A stretch of 64,000 nt of DNA from Rhineura floridana (GCF_030035675.1 NC_084489.1:74693770-74757769), one strand, 5' to 3'. Shown: positions 1 to 10,870, counted from the stretch's first letter. The notes: generated by a model from the sequence alone, not told the origin. Numbers and translations are program-made.

Positions 1-1227
1 CTATGTTAGTATTGCCACTGTGGTTGTGAACAACAAGTATCTGTATCTTACAAGTGAAATTGCAAACAAATATTTTTACTATGCCTTACTTTAAAATGTG
101 ATAGGACCACCAGAGTCCAAAATTACTTCAGGAGGTAAATATGGCCCACAAGCCATCTGATGGCCATCCCTGTCCTGTGACAAGCATTTCATTTTGATGT
201 GGAGAATCTCTCACTACTAGTAGCAAATTGAATTTTAATTCATTTAATTAATAACCATTAACAATTACTTAGCCCAGGATAAAAAATATTGTTCCTTCTG
301 TACAGAGGGAAGGATGTTAAAGTTTGCCATTCTCTACCCTTGCACACTATCTGTTGTAATTTACAATCTGTGTACAAAAAAGCATGTAGAAAACAAGAAC
401 CAAGAAGCGACAGTACACTAAAGACATTTGTAAGACCATTTTGTGCAACAAATGAATGAGTATGCTGCTGTTCTCTCTATCTTTAGCAGTAACAAAAACA
501 TGTATGTGCATTCTCTTGAGAAAGACCTCACAATAATTTTGAATATTAATGTAAAACGCAAATTCTCCAAGAAAACCTGGGTTTCTTTTAATTGTAATCT
601 AGAGCATCTCACATCTTTGGAATAACATCCCCTGGGAAGTATCTAATGGTCCCTCTTTGCTGGCATTCCAGAGGATTGTAAAGACTTGTTTGCTCCAGTC
701 TGCATTTGGTTAATTTTAGTGTACTGTTAACTGAGATTTTATTTGCTGCTACTACCATATTTTTTATTTTAATGATTTAGGTACTGAATATTGTTTATAT
801 CATTTTTATGGTTTGATGATTTACTTTGTATTTTAAAGTATTATGTGATCTGTTTTGTGGGGGATTTTACTTTGCAAAGCAGACTATAAATCTATTTAAT
901 AGCATTAATAATAATTACACATACTGGCTATGATTCAAAGAACTATGCAATTAGTTTAGTGAAACTAGGTGGGATTTTGTGTTTCTTTTTCTCAAAGAGC
1001 ATATACAGACCACGTGGTAAGGCATTTTTTAAATGGGGGGGAATATTTTTTCAAAATCAGTTTGTGATCTGGCATGGGGATCTGCTATCCACAGGAGCTA
1101 GTAAAAAATCCCCCTGGGAATAACCAAGCTCTTGGGAATGTTTAAAAATACTTGTGTAGACCGTGGTTACTATATTTCCTATAAAACATCCACTGAGCTA
1201 TAGGTATCAGGCAGAGATACATCTTAC
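1..1227 (-). other. DYNC2I1: DYNC2I1 intron 2 (partial)
   Basis: AT-rich sequence 3' of the second coding exon of the - strand gene. I searched the - strand for the next DYNC2I1 exon, which would encode a lysine/arginine-rich stretch, and found nothing convincing, so the remaining exons probably lie left of the window. The two open frames near 418-625 show no recognisable protein and look like chance. No repeat family was recognised here. Confidence 0.6.
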
Positions 1228-1281
1228 CTTAAGATGCTTCTTTAGTTCATCTGATTTCCAAGTGTCATCTTTGGTTCTCCT
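1228..1281 (-). CDS. DYNC2I1: DYNC2I1 (WDR60) coding exon 2
   Basis: Read on the - strand, this 54-nt block encodes 18 residues, RRTKDDTWKSDELKKHLK. As recalled, human WDR60 residues 6 onward read RRTKDDTWKADDLRKHL, so the match is nearly exact. A polypyrimidine run and CTAG acceptor precede it, and a strong AAG|GTAAGA donor follows. The length is a whole number of codons and joins in phase 0 to exon 1. The product is an intermediate chain of cytoplasmic dynein-2, which drives retrograde intraflagellar transport in cilia. The WD40 domain that binds the dynein heavy chain is encoded much further downstream, outside the window. The exon is too short to show as an open frame. Confidence 0.9.
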
Positions 1282-1399
1282 CTAGAAAAAAAAAAGGGGG
1301 GAGGGGGAATTTAAGACATATTTACCTGGGGGTTGTATTTAGAGCATCAGTGCTATCCAGGCAACTCATCCTTATTTGAACAAGCACTTACTCTGTAAT

Positions 1400-1605
1400 T
1401 TAGGAACACAAGAAGCTCCCTTATACCAAGTCAGGCCATTAGTCCATCTAGCTCAGTATTATCCATACTAATGTGCACTGGCTCCCCAAAATTTCAAACA
1501 GGATTCTCTTCCAGCCCTACCTGGAGATTATGGGGATTGAATCTAGGCCCTTCTGTGTGCAATGCAGATGTTCTACCATTCAGCTATGGTCCCTTCCCTT
1601 TGAGG
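1400..1605 (-). repeat. tRNA-derived SINE, antisense
   Basis: The right end of this block, read on the - strand, is tRNA-like: it carries a box A-like 'ATAGCTGAATGG' and a box B region. The left end carries the 'AAGGGAGCTTCTTGTGTTCC' type tail seen in a widespread lizard SINE. The same family occurs near 11660-11830 and, split by a hAT element, at 55325-55925. The copy is diverged. Confidence 0.7.
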
Positions 1606-2314
1606 GATTGAAAGTTGGAAAGCATGGATTTAAAAAAAAAAAGAGTTTGCTTGGATTAAAGAGACCAATAGTGAGATCCTCAAACAACAGAAAAGTCACT
1701 GAGCCCAATGAAACTAGATAATTTACAGGGTGGCAATAGTGGCAGGTGTGTGGTGGGACAGAGTTGAAGAGGTACCTTCCTGACAGTGGTGTCACTATAG
1801 TTTCTCTGGATGGAGAAAGAGCAAAGTCTGGCTGCATAGACTCACTGGTGGGAGTACTGGACTGCCTCTGTTGGTGTATCCATGCAGGGCCAATCTCACT
1901 ACCTGCCCCATCCCACCCCAGCCCCGGCCAGGTAACCTGTAGTGTCAGAAGGGAAGTTCTGCCTCACCACACCAGCTGCTACTGCAGGGTGGATTGCAGG
2001 TTCCAAGGTCACCAGACACCTACACATAAAAGATTAAAGGGGGAGTGACTCAAATTTAGGGGATAGCAAGAGGTTCTGAAGACAAGAAAAGCAGCAACAG
2101 CTGAGTGGCATACTGGGAACCAGGTGGCTGCAGAACTAGAAGCACATAGTGAAGACCTTTCATTGCAGATCAGTTGCCCAACTCTCTTTAGCCACCTTTA
2201 ACCATACTCAGGATTGTGCATTTCTACCAACTTCTGAGTGCACATTTATGGGTGAAGTGGCAACTCTGACTAGAATCCTAAGTAGCCTTAAATGGGAGTA
2301 TATCCCATTGAACA

Positions 2315-2543
2315 AGAGCCAGCATGGTATAGTGGCCTGAGTGTTGGACTAAGACCTGGGAGACCAGGGTTTGAATCCCCACACAGCCATGAAGTTCACT
2401 GGGTGACCTTGGGCCAGTCACTGCCTCTCAGCCTTAGAGGAAGGCAATGGAAAACCACTTCTGAATACCGCTTACCATGAAAACCCTATACATAGGGTTG
2501 CTATAAGTCAGAATTGACTTGAAGGTAGTCCATTTCCATTTTC
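2315..2543 (+). repeat. tRNA-derived SINE with BovB-like tail and perfect TSD
   Basis: The 5' part is tRNA-like, with a box A-like TGGTATAGTGG and a box B-like GGTTTGAATCC. The 3' part resembles the end of BovB LINEs (GGTTGCTATAAGTCAGAATT, then GACTTGAAGG). A perfect 13-bp duplication, ATCCCATTGAACA, flanks it at 2302-2314 and 2544-2556. This fixes the insertion borders and fits target-primed reverse transcription using BovB machinery. Other copies of the family lie antisense at 19064-19273 and 33253-33450. Confidence 0.88.
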
Positions 2544-2702
2544 ATCCCATTGAACACAATGAGGTTTACTTCTGAGTAAAAAAAATTAAGGATTAAGCTG
2601 CACAGTCCACTATGCACCCTGATCCTAAGCAGGACACTTACTTATATTATGTCCCACCAAATTCAAGCAGTGCTTACTCCCAAGTGCTTACTCCTTACAG
2701 GA

Positions 2703-2960
2703 CAGAATAATAGAATCACAGGCTTGGAAGGTATCTCAAAGGTCATCTAACCCAACCCCTGCTGATGCAGGAAATCCATTATTACAGAATAGCTTGTATT
2801 AGCAGGTACTACTTCTTAATGTTTAAACTAAATCCTTGTTCTTATAATTTCAACCTATTGGTTCAGGTCCTCCCCTCCGGACCAATAGACAAAGTTGCCT
2901 CCATCATCTATTACATGACAAGCCATTCAAATATCTGAAACAAAATTCTGTGCAGGGCTA
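2703..2960 (-). repeat. CR1 LINE 3' fragment, antisense
   Basis: Starts with an octamer-like 'AATAGAATCACAG' and continues with 'CTTGGAAGG...CATCTAACCCAACCCCTGC'. That is the reverse complement of the CR1 3' untranslated region found in birds and reptiles. It is clearly diverged, hence old. Confidence 0.75.
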
Positions 2961-3361
2961 CTAACTAGCAAGTCCCACTGAATTTATCATGTACAGACTT
3001 ATATGGGAATAAGCCTCACTGATCTCCGTGGGCATCACTTCTGAGTAGACCTGTACAGGATAGTGCTGTTAATGACTGTGCGTCTGCCAGGAGGATGGAC
3101 TGTTTTGGACTACATACAGCCTATTCCTATGCATGTTTAAACAAAGGTAAGTCCTAGTATGTTCAAAAGGCTTGCTCGCAGATACATTTACAGCCTAAGA
3201 GTTACAGAAATGTAATTTTGTGTGTAAGAAATGGGCTGCCCCAGAAGCTATCTCATTCCCCGCATGCCTTGGCCAGCCTAGCCTACCTACCTTACCCTAG
3301 CTTAGCCTTTCCCGGTGAGATTTGCACTACCGACCCTTCCCCTCCCCGACAAGCATCTCAC

Positions 3362-3376
3362 CTTATCGCCCTCCAT
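3362..3376 (-). CDS. DYNC2I1: DYNC2I1 (WDR60) coding exon 1 (start codon exon)
   Basis: On the - strand the sequence reads ATG GAG GGC GAT AAG followed directly by GTGAGATG, a good splice donor, giving MEGDK. As recalled, human WDR60 begins MEPGK then RRTKDD, and exon 2 found here starts exactly with RRTKDD, so the two exons join in phase 0 with a conserved layout. The start codon sits in a small GC-rich island with ciliary promoter motifs just upstream (higher coordinates). Position and orientation relative to ESYT2 match the human head-to-head arrangement. Only 23 residues of a protein of about 1,060 residues lie in this window. Confidence 0.88.
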
Positions 3377-3640
3377 AACAGCGCACAGTTGCTTCGAGGT
3401 CCAGCATGCCCAACTGCACCCGGGGCTTCCTTCAGACTCTGAAACTGCAGGCCGCAACTACGTTAGGAAACCTAGGCAACAGCGTTGAAGTTCCGCCTAG
3501 CAACAGGCAGGTAGAGCGAGATCATAGCCGATAGGTCAAGAGTGGGTATCGGTGACCAACCGGATGAAAGGTAGTGCTGTTAAAGGCGGAGCGCAGGAGC
3601 GCAGAGGGTTCTGGGAAATTAAGTCAAAGCTTGCTTGCTT
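3377..3640 (-). promoter_or_regulatory. DYNC2I1: Probable DYNC2I1 promoter and 5' UTR with X-box-like sites
   Basis: A CpG-containing island in otherwise AT-rich DNA, directly upstream of the exon 1 start codon. It holds GAAACCTAGGCAAC at 3467-3480 and GTTCCGCCTAGCAAC at 3490-3504. Each has a perfect right half-site (GGCAAC or AGCAAC) of the RFX X-box consensus but an imperfect left half. RFX factors switch on ciliary genes through X-boxes, which suits a dynein-2 subunit. No TATA box was seen. The transcription start is not fixed by sequence alone. Confidence 0.6.
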
Positions 3641-3844
3641 CCCTTTCGTTCTCACCCCTATAGGAGAGCCTTGGAATTTCAGAATAAAAGTACTTAGCAG
3701 AAATGTGAGAGCGACCGTCCTTTAGCGAGAGTTGTGATGTTACAGCAAAACCAATAAAGAGACTTCAAAATGCTAGAAAAAGACTCGTTGTTTTAAAAGA
3801 ATAAACAGATCTTCTCTTCACAGTTTTTTAACGCTGGCCCCAGC

Positions 3845-4100
3845 TGTGCTATACATTTAAAGAAGTATTATACTATTTTAAACACTAATGGCTTCCCCCA
3901 AATAATCGTGGGAACTACCATTCCCAGACTGGTTTAATCCCTCTTCCCATGGAAAGAAATTGTAGCTCTGGGGTAATAGGGGGTGTCCTAGGGGCCTTGA
4001 CTGTTTAAAGTGGTATACTGCTTTAAACGTATGGAACAGACGGATCCGTTTAAAAGCTAGTGCTGCCCACCACCTGTAAGACAAATTTTCTGCTTTCATG
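3845..4100. mobile_element. Short palindromic hAT-type element (remnant)
   Basis: Partly self-complementary block with 'TACTATTTTAAACACTAATG' near the left and 'TTTAAAGTGGTATACTGCTT' near the right, around a 'GTGGGAACTACCATTCCCA' core. Similar 'aatcctgggaa-tgtagtt' sequence occurs at 33850-34110 and 47935-48070. It is a small non-autonomous DNA element with no coding capacity. The class is inferred from structure only. Confidence 0.5.
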
Positions 4101-4107
4101 TTTGTGC

Positions 4108-5630
4108 ATTATTTATTTATTTATTTGATTTATATCCTGCCCTTCCACTAGGAGTCCAGGGCGGCAAACAAAAGCATTAAAAATACTTTAAAACATCATA
4201 AAAACAGACTTTAAAATATATTAAAACAAAACATCTTTAAAATATTTTAAAAGCTTTAAAATATCTTTTAAAAAAGGTTTTAAAACATCTGTTTTTTAAA
4301 AAAATGTTTAAAAACATATTAAAAAGCAGTTCCAACACAGATACAGACTGGGATAAGGTCTCTCAACTTAAAAGGCTTATTGAATGATGAAGGTCTTCAG
4401 TAGGTGCTGAAAATATAACAGAGATTGCGCCTGTCTAATATTTATGGGGAGGGAATTCCAAATGGTAGGTGCAACTACACAAAAGGTCTGTTTCCTATGT
4501 TGTGCAGAACGGTTGTTAAGATGGTATCTGCAGGAGGTCCTACCCCGGAGAATTCAATGATCGACTGGGTACATAAGGGGTAAGACAATCTTTCAGGTAT
4601 CTTAGTTCCAAGCTGTATAGAGCTTTGTATACCAAAACTTGAACCTTGAACTTAGTCTGGTAGCTAATAGGTAGCCTGTGCAATTCTTTCAGCAGCGGGG
4701 TGACATGTTGGCGACACCCTGCTCCAGTGAGCAGTCTCGCCGCCGCATTTGCACCTGCTACAGCTTCTGGACCAACCCCAAGGGTAGCCCCACATACAGC
4801 ACATTAAAGTAATCCAGCCTGGAGGTTACCAGTGCATGGAAAACAGTGGTCAGGCTATCCTGGTCCAGAAACAGCCATAGCTGTCTTACCCAACAAAGTT
4901 GGTGAAAGGCACTTCTAGCCACGGAGGTCACCTGCGCCTCTAGCAACAAAGATGGATGCAGGAGCACCCCCAGACTACTGACCTGCTCTTTCAGAGGGAC
5001 TACGACCCCATCCAAAGCAGGCAACTGACCAAATATCTGAACCCGGGAACTATCAACTCACAGTGTCTCCATCTTGCTAGGACTTAGAGTCAGTTTATTG
5101 GCCCTCATCCAGCCCACCCACCACTGAGTGCAGGCAGTGGTCCAGAGCTTGCACAGCCTCTCCCGATTCAGATGTTATAGAGAAATAGAGCTGGGTATCA
5201 TCAGCGTACTGCTGATACCTCGCCCCAAATATCTTGATGACCACTCCCAAGGGCTTCATATAGATGTTAAACAGCATGGGGGACAAGATGGTACCCTGCA
5301 GCACCCCACAGCACAACTGCCAGGGGGCCAAAAGACAATCACCCAATGCTATTCTCTGAAAACGACCTTGGAGATCAGATCGGAACCACTGTAAAACAGT
5401 GCCTCAAATACCCATCTCACCAAGTCAGCCCAGAAGGATACCATAGTCAATGGTATCAAAAGCCACTGAGAGATCAAGAATAACAGGATCGCACTCACCT
5501 TGTCCTTCTCTCAATAAAGGTCATCCATCAAGGTAACCCAGGCAGATTCAGTCCCATAACCAGACCAGAACCCAGACTGGAATGGGTCAAGATAAAGGGT
5601 CATTAGGAATCCCTGCATAAAGGCTCCCTA
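4108..5630 (-). mobile_element. L2-clade LINE, 5'-truncated, antisense
   Basis: The left end is the element's 3' tail: a TTTATTTATTTG run, then the 'ATATCCTGCCCTTCC...CCAGGGCGGCAAACAAA' unit that recurs at 48870, 54090 and 61640. Further right the - strand encodes reverse-transcriptase fragments. Around 5095-5346 there is GVLQGTILSPMLFNIYMKPL followed by a QYADDTQLY active-site box, and around 4758-5024 the downstream SSLGVLLHPSL/LDYFNVLYVGLP region. The reading frame is interrupted several times, so the copy is dead. It lies between DYNC2I1 and ESYT2. Confidence 0.85.
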
Positions 5631-5898
5631 ATACAAGTGCAGCTGACCCCCATTTCAGATATCTAATCTGCCCCCCCGCCCCAATCAAGCAAATTTTTAT
5701 GCTGCTGGAAGTTCCCACAGATTTTGATGGCAGCAGCAAAACCAAAACAGACACTGTGGAGGGGGGAGATAGAGTCCAGCACCCCTATTGGAGATGCAAA
5801 TTGCCCCTCCCAATAATCAGATCAATCATTTGTTGAGATGGGGGATAGACCACCCTCCTCAAATGATCTGAGAAGTGAATTATATTTGTTATCAGGGC
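5631..5898. other. Intergenic sequence, nothing recognised
   Basis: Mixed-composition sequence between the L2 copy and the hAT element. It may be a diverged continuation of the L2 element, but no protein motif was seen. Confidence 0.4.
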
Positions 5899-6450
5899 CA
5901 GGGCCGGAGCCAGAAGGCGGCCAGGTTGGGCCCTGACCGAGAGCTATGCAGCCTATACAGGCCCCTAAAGGGCCCCTCCGTAGGGGGGCAGCAGCATCAG
6001 GTCCTGCAATCTGACCCTGCCCTGGATTGCAGAGAGGGATCTCTCAGGCATCCCCCCCAATACAGACAGTGTGGGCTTCAATAAGCCCACATGCATGCCT
6101 CACCTACCTCTCCTGTCAGTGTGAATGCCGTGTGTGCTGTGCACGCATGCCTGCCATCACCCAAGATGGGGGGAGGCTTCCCTAAGGAGCTGATGGCCCC
6201 ATTGATCATGGCAGGCAGGCATGCTCTGCATGCACATAATTCACACAACACTAGAGGTAGGTGGAGTGGGTGGGTGGGCTTATCAAAGCCTGCACTGTCT
6301 GTATTGGGTGGGTTGCAAGCTCCCTCTCCGTGATCTGCAGCAGAGTTAGCTCTGTGCCACATGTATGAGTGTGTGTGTGTTGTGCCAAGGCTCTGCATGC
6401 CCAGGGCAGGTTGGTGCCCAAGAGCCCAGTCATGCCTGGTGCTGGCCCTG
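5899..6450. mobile_element. Non-autonomous hAT-type element with TSD
   Basis: Begins CAGGGCCGGAGCC and ends GGTGCTGGCCCTG, terminal inverted repeats of the CAGGGCCGG type. It is flanked by an 8-bp near-perfect duplication (ATCAGGGC / ATGAGGGC), the hAT target-site length. The interior is GC-rich with no transposase. Overlapping open frames on both strands at 6078-6533 are chance frames within it. A related copy is at 55407-55820. Confidence 0.8.
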
Positions 6451-6509
6451 ATGAGGGCACTGGTCTCTCCCAGTCCCACCCAGTGCTGTGTGTGTCCTCC
6501 CGAGGAGTA

Positions 6510-6700
6510 GCCATGTTAGTATTTTGCAGCAAAACCAGAAAGAGTCTTGTGGCACCTTAAAAGCAAACCAGCTTACTACAGCATACGTTTTCGAGGAGTA
6601 CAATCCAATTCGTCAGAAGTATCCACAAGCTGCACTACAAATATTGAACTGTGAGTCTGGGAGTTCCAGGGTGATCTCTGCCAGTCCCATGCCCAGTCTG
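6510..6700. mobile_element. MITE fragment ('AGAGTCTTGTGGCACCTTA' family)
   Basis: Carries 'GCAGCAAAACCAGAAAGAGT', then 'CTTGTGGCACCTTAAAAGCA', then a 'TTCGTCAGAAGT' block. These are diagnostic pieces of an abundant reptile DNA element. A fuller, self-complementary copy lies at 16868-17190. Confidence 0.6.
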
Positions 6701-7245
6701 TATTTTTTATTTAAATTGTTATAAACTTGCACTTTCATAAGAAACATAATAAGGTTTACAGCTTAAAAACAACATACAACTATAATAACATTGGTAAAAT
6801 AAAACCATCCATAACATGTAAATACAAACCAGTTTCAAATTCCAGTATGAACAATACTTATTTAAAAAATGTATAAAATAAAGCAGAGATAACTGCTGTT
6901 GGTCTTCTATTGGCAAGGAGTTCCACACGGCAGAGCCTTCCCCACTTAAAGGCTCGGTTCAGGGGCATGGGCGACCATCAAAAGTGCTCCTGTAGAAGAT
7001 CTCAGTAATTAAGGTGAACTATAAGGAATCAAGTGGTCTATAAGGTACTTTGGTTCCAAGTTATTTAGGGCTTTGTGAATTAACACAAGAACCTTGAACC
7101 TGGCCTAGTAGCAAATCAGCAACCAGTAGAGCTCTCTCAGCAAAGGAGAAACACATTACCAGTAATCTGCTCGTGTGAGCAATGTGGTCATTGCATTCTT
7201 TACTAGTTGCTGCTTCTGGACCCGATATGCGGAGAATCATGCTGG
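6700..7245 (-). repeat. L2-clade LINE 3' region, antisense, diverged
   Basis: Follows the same order as 4108-4760: an AT-rich tail, 'GGAGTTCCACACGGCAGAGC', 'TACTTTGGTTCCAAGTTATT', 'AGGGCTTTGTGAATTAACAC', 'AACCTTGAACCTGGCC' and 'TGCTGCTTCTGGACC'. It is clearly older than the 4108 copy. Confidence 0.7.
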
Positions 7246-8510
7246 CTGCTAAATTTCAAGAATATTATAAAGGTACAGTTATTGGAATCGTGTATTTTGA
7301 GCTCTTTGAAAATGTGCTATATAAATTCTGAGCACAGTTAACTGATCTGACAAACACTTGATCCACTCTCAGGGCACATTCTGCAGAAATGAAGAAATAC
7401 TTGAAGTTCACTTGTGATTAGTTTTAAAAGTCACCCCTCTGAGACCATGTTTTTGTACATGCACAGGGATGTAGTGCTTTTTCTACAATTCCATACAAAA
7501 TGGCTTAGCTTGAGGTAGGCAGAAGGTAGATCAGGATCTGCAGTAAATATCTGGGCCTTTAGATCTGGAAGGATGTCTGACTTCCTGTTGTTCAACAGTG
7601 ACAACAACAAAACTATTCTTCCCTCATCTCTCTTAAATTAAACTTCAGAAATGAAGAAAGCTGCACAGATGGAAAATTAGGAGTGGTTTTTTTGTTTGTG
7701 CGGAAGGACTATGAGCTTAGTGGTGGTGGTGGCTGGTGTTTGTTGGGGCAAGTGGAACAGAAGGCAGAGAGACCTGACAGTAGTTGGAGCCTGAGTCAAT
7801 GACAAGCAGAGCCAACTAATTCTGGTTTGGTCCCCATCCTCTTTTTTGCTGGGTTCTACGAGAGCAAAACTGAGACTAAAGAGGAGGAAGTTCACTCTAG
7901 GGCCACCCCCTGGACTGGTTGTAAACAAATTAGAAGGCAGGCAGGTGGGGTCTGGCTGAGGGCAAACTGTGCTTGGTGGGGCAATGCCCAATTTGCTCTA
8001 ATAGACCAACCTCCACTGGAGATCTGTTCAGTTCTAGGACTCAAACCACATCCTAGGAGCAGGATTATTTAATTCTGTGGTTTAGAATGGATCTCAGGGT
8101 TCTACTAAAAACAAAGTAGATTCCACAAGCCTGAAGTCTGTCGTCCCCATGCTTAGATTCTAAGTTGCTCTCCTATTCACATAAGGGGGAAGTGACCCTC
8201 CATCTACAGTCCCCTGGCACCATATCCAACACCATTCCCAATAGTCCCCAACCCCCAGGAACAGGTTTTGGGGGGCTGTGGTGCCCTCCTGGCAGGTTTT
8301 TCGGGCAGACATCCAGGGCCCACTCAGCAAAATGAGCAGCAGGGCTCCCAGACATAGCAGGGCTGCTGGTGTACCATCTGTTGAAGTAAGTGAAGTGCCA
8401 TCCAAAGTGTTCCTCCCTCAGGAGATCATTAAGGCTGGAGTCAATTTTAGATGAACTGTTTGTGATGATGAACTGTTGTAAATTCATGAAAGCAAAGTTA
8501 GGGTCCAAGC
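7246..8510. other. Intergenic sequence, nothing recognised
   Basis: No exon, RNA gene or named repeat could be supported. Overlapping open frames at 7677-8072 and 8160-8405 lack family motifs, and they sit in moderately GC-rich DNA where chance frames are expected. Confidence 0.4.
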
Positions 8511-8514
8511 CTAT

Positions 8515-8845
8515 GTGCAAGAGCAGCCTTGTCCAACCTGGTGCCCTCCAGATGTTTTGGACTACAGCTCCCATCAGCCCCAGCCACCACAGTTAATGGT
8601 CAAGGATAATGGGAGCTGGAGTTCAAGGCATCTGGCAGGTACCAGGTTGAGGGAGGGTGTTCTACAGAAAAGGACATCTGCTGGATATGGGAGGCTTCCT
8701 GATAGAGCAGGTGTGGGGAACCTGTGGCCCTACGGTTGCTATTGGACTTCCATCATCCCCCCAGCCAGCATGGTCAATGGCCAGGAAAGATGGAAACTGT
8801 AGTCCAACACCTAGAGGGCCAAAAGTTAGCCACCCCTGACACAGA
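8515..8845. mobile_element. Two adjacent palindromic MITEs (hAT-like)
   Basis: The first copy (about 8515-8660) reads 'TCCAACCTGGTGCCCTCCAG' and 'GACTACAGCTCCCATCAGCC', then returns as 'GGGAGCTGGAGTTCAAGGCA' and 'TACCAGGTTG'. The second (about 8700-8845) runs from 'GTGGGGAACCTGTGGCCCTA' to 'ACTGTAGTCCAACACCTAGA'. Both are imperfect hairpins of one family, also found at 45770-45890 and 50370-51062. They carry no coding capacity. Confidence 0.75.
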
Positions 8846-9199
8846 GAAACTGAAGCCAATATCTTAAGCCCAATTTTGTGCAGAGTTGGATGCGCCCAAG
8901 ACCATGCAAATAAATGGATTTAAAATGGGATACTTCATACTTCATGAGATCAGTTGATTGTTTTTCTTCTTCACAGAATGCATATACCACATCAACTACC
9001 ACAGCAATTTGTGCAGGAAAATAAGGTCACACATCCTCAAGAATTAGTTCAGTGGTGATTATGCAAAAAGCAGAGTAGGCTGCAAAGTTCTTTCAGGTAG
9101 GTAGAGCAAATGTGTTGCTCTTAACCTACAAACAATATTTCCCTTCAATTTCACAAAGAAGTGGGTTTCTTAATGTATAGTGTGGCCATCTCCCAAAGG

Positions 9200-9310
9200 T
9201 GTTTTGTTGTTATGTGCCTCCAAGTCAACTGCAACTTATGGTGACCCTATGAATCAGCGACCTCCAAGAGCATCTGTCACAAACCACCCTGTTCAGATCT
9301 TGTAAGTTCA
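9200..9310 (-). repeat. BovB LINE 3' end, antisense
   Basis: 'TTTTGTTGTTATGTGCCTCC' and 'AAGTCAACTGCAACTTATGG', then 'TGACCCTATGAATCA', is the reverse complement of the BovB (RTE clade) 3' terminus. The + strand version is at 53540-53610. Only about 100 bp is kept. Confidence 0.75.
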
Positions 9311-10384
9311 CCCCGAGGTATAGATTACAGCATTCAGGGAGCTTTTTATATGGGGGCCATTCAAATATATGGCTCTGCCACCTTCATTCTGAAGTAGAAG
9401 AGTCCAGTATTCAACCACCTCTACTTCATACACACATTCTGCTAATGTGACCAATGACTCTGGAAGTCCTGAAGGAAACAAGAATCTCAGTCTTAAGAGA
9501 CTGCCCTAGGCAGAATTTATAACACACTTTATAGTTTATTTCAGACAATCCATTTTTATTATCACTGAAGGTCATCCCAGAAGATTGTGCTTTTTATCTA
9601 ACGTCAAAGAGAATGATACATAAATATAAACGGAGATAAAAATAAAAGGGTAACAATTGCAGACCTAGGAGAAAAACAATTGCCATGGCAGAAGAGGGAC
9701 ATCAGTGCAATGGATCTGTTCCTCATTCTTTCTTCAGTTACTGCATATGGAGTGGCCTTATAATTGACATATTTAACAGAATAATACAAATAATTGACAT
9801 ATTTAACAGTTAGATAAAAAATAAACCCTCTGTGAATTTGTATCCTAAAAACAGCTGGACAACAATCCACTGGGGGGAAAAATTCTCTCCTGGGATGATT
9901 CCCCCCCCCCCCAAAAAAAACTGCTCAGGCTCATGCTTTTCATTCTATTTTGATTCACCCGTCAATACATGGGGAGGGCTTGGAGCACATAACCAGCTTG
10001 CAGATTGTGAGAGGTGGAACCTACAAATACACCCCCCTGCAATACACTCAAGTAATTTGCTTGATCTGAATGTCTCAAAAAGGCCTGCAGCACTCCTCTA
10101 GTGTGAATAAATCAGCCACTGCTTTCCTGCTCCTCTCAAAATATCCTGAGGTCATAATGTACTCATGTGACACCTGTGCAAATCTCCTAGACAAGTAATA
10201 AAAGTTAAGCTCACGGCAGTGACATAAAATATCCTTTTGCATAAAGAACTAATGCAGCCCAGTCTGGTGCCTAGTTTAGAGTTTCATACACAAATGAAAC
10301 ATATTCCTGGGGCAAACATATATGTAGTACTTCAGAATTGCTGCAGTTATTTAGGAAGAATGAGAATCCTACCAGGGACAAATT
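9311..10384. other. Intergenic sequence with a short duplication
   Basis: Contains the direct duplication AATTGACATATTTAACAG at about 9761-9815 and a C-run followed by A-run at 9901-9920. No exon or named repeat was recognised. Confidence 0.4.
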
Positions 10385-10870
10385 GGAAGAAATTTTTATT
10401 TATTTATTTATTTTATTATACTTGTATACCACACTATAACCGAAGCTCTCTGGGAGGTTTACAGTAGCTAAAAACATTAAAACAAATACAATTTAAAACA
10501 GATCTTATAAAAACAATTTAAAATGCAATTTAAAAATTTAAACAGTATAAAACACATGCTAAAATGCCTGGGAGAAGAGAAAGTCTTGACCTGGCGCCGA
10601 AAAGATAACAGTGATGGCGCCAGGCGCACCTCGTCAGGGAAATCATTCCATAATTTGGGGGCCACCACTGAGAAGGCCCTCTCCCTTGTTGCCATCCTCC
10701 GAGCTTCCCTTGGAGTAGGCACCCGGAGGAGGGCCTTTGATCTTGAACGTAGTGTATGGGTGGGTTTGTATTGGGACAGACAGAAGTCTGATCCAATATT
10801 ACAAATTTGGTTGAATGTGCATAGATAAAATAGACCAGGGGAACCCTGACATCCATCAGTCAGAGCCTGG
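10385..10870 (-). mobile_element. L2-clade LINE 3' end, antisense
   Basis: The left end has a (TTTA)n tail and 'ACCGAAGCTCTCTGGGAGG'. The - strand frame near 10477-10875 encodes the C-terminal L2 motif REARRMATRERAFSVVAPKL, then LWNDFPDEVRLAPSLLSFRR. That is the usual end of L2 reverse-transcriptase proteins. It is 5'-truncated. A related tail in sense orientation is at 40068-40335 and a shorter antisense one at 32284-32355. Confidence 0.82.

Larger units (their letters stand above)
1282..3361 (-). other. DYNC2I1: DYNC2I1 intron 1
   Basis: About 2.1 kb between the two coding exons. It begins on the - strand with GTGAGATGC and ends with a polypyrimidine tract and CTAG. It holds an antisense tRNA-derived SINE near 1400-1605, a sense SINE with target-site duplication near 2315-2543, an antisense CR1 fragment near 2703-2960, and pieces of the common 'TTCAGTGGGATTTACT' dispersed repeat near 2550-2600 and 2985-3065. 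The open frames at 1473-2048 fall in repeat or low-information sequence and have no recognisable product. Confidence 0.7.

Noticed and set aside
6078-6533. Overlapping open frames of 80-133 codons on both strands
   Set aside because: They fall mainly within a GC-rich non-autonomous hAT element and have no family motifs.
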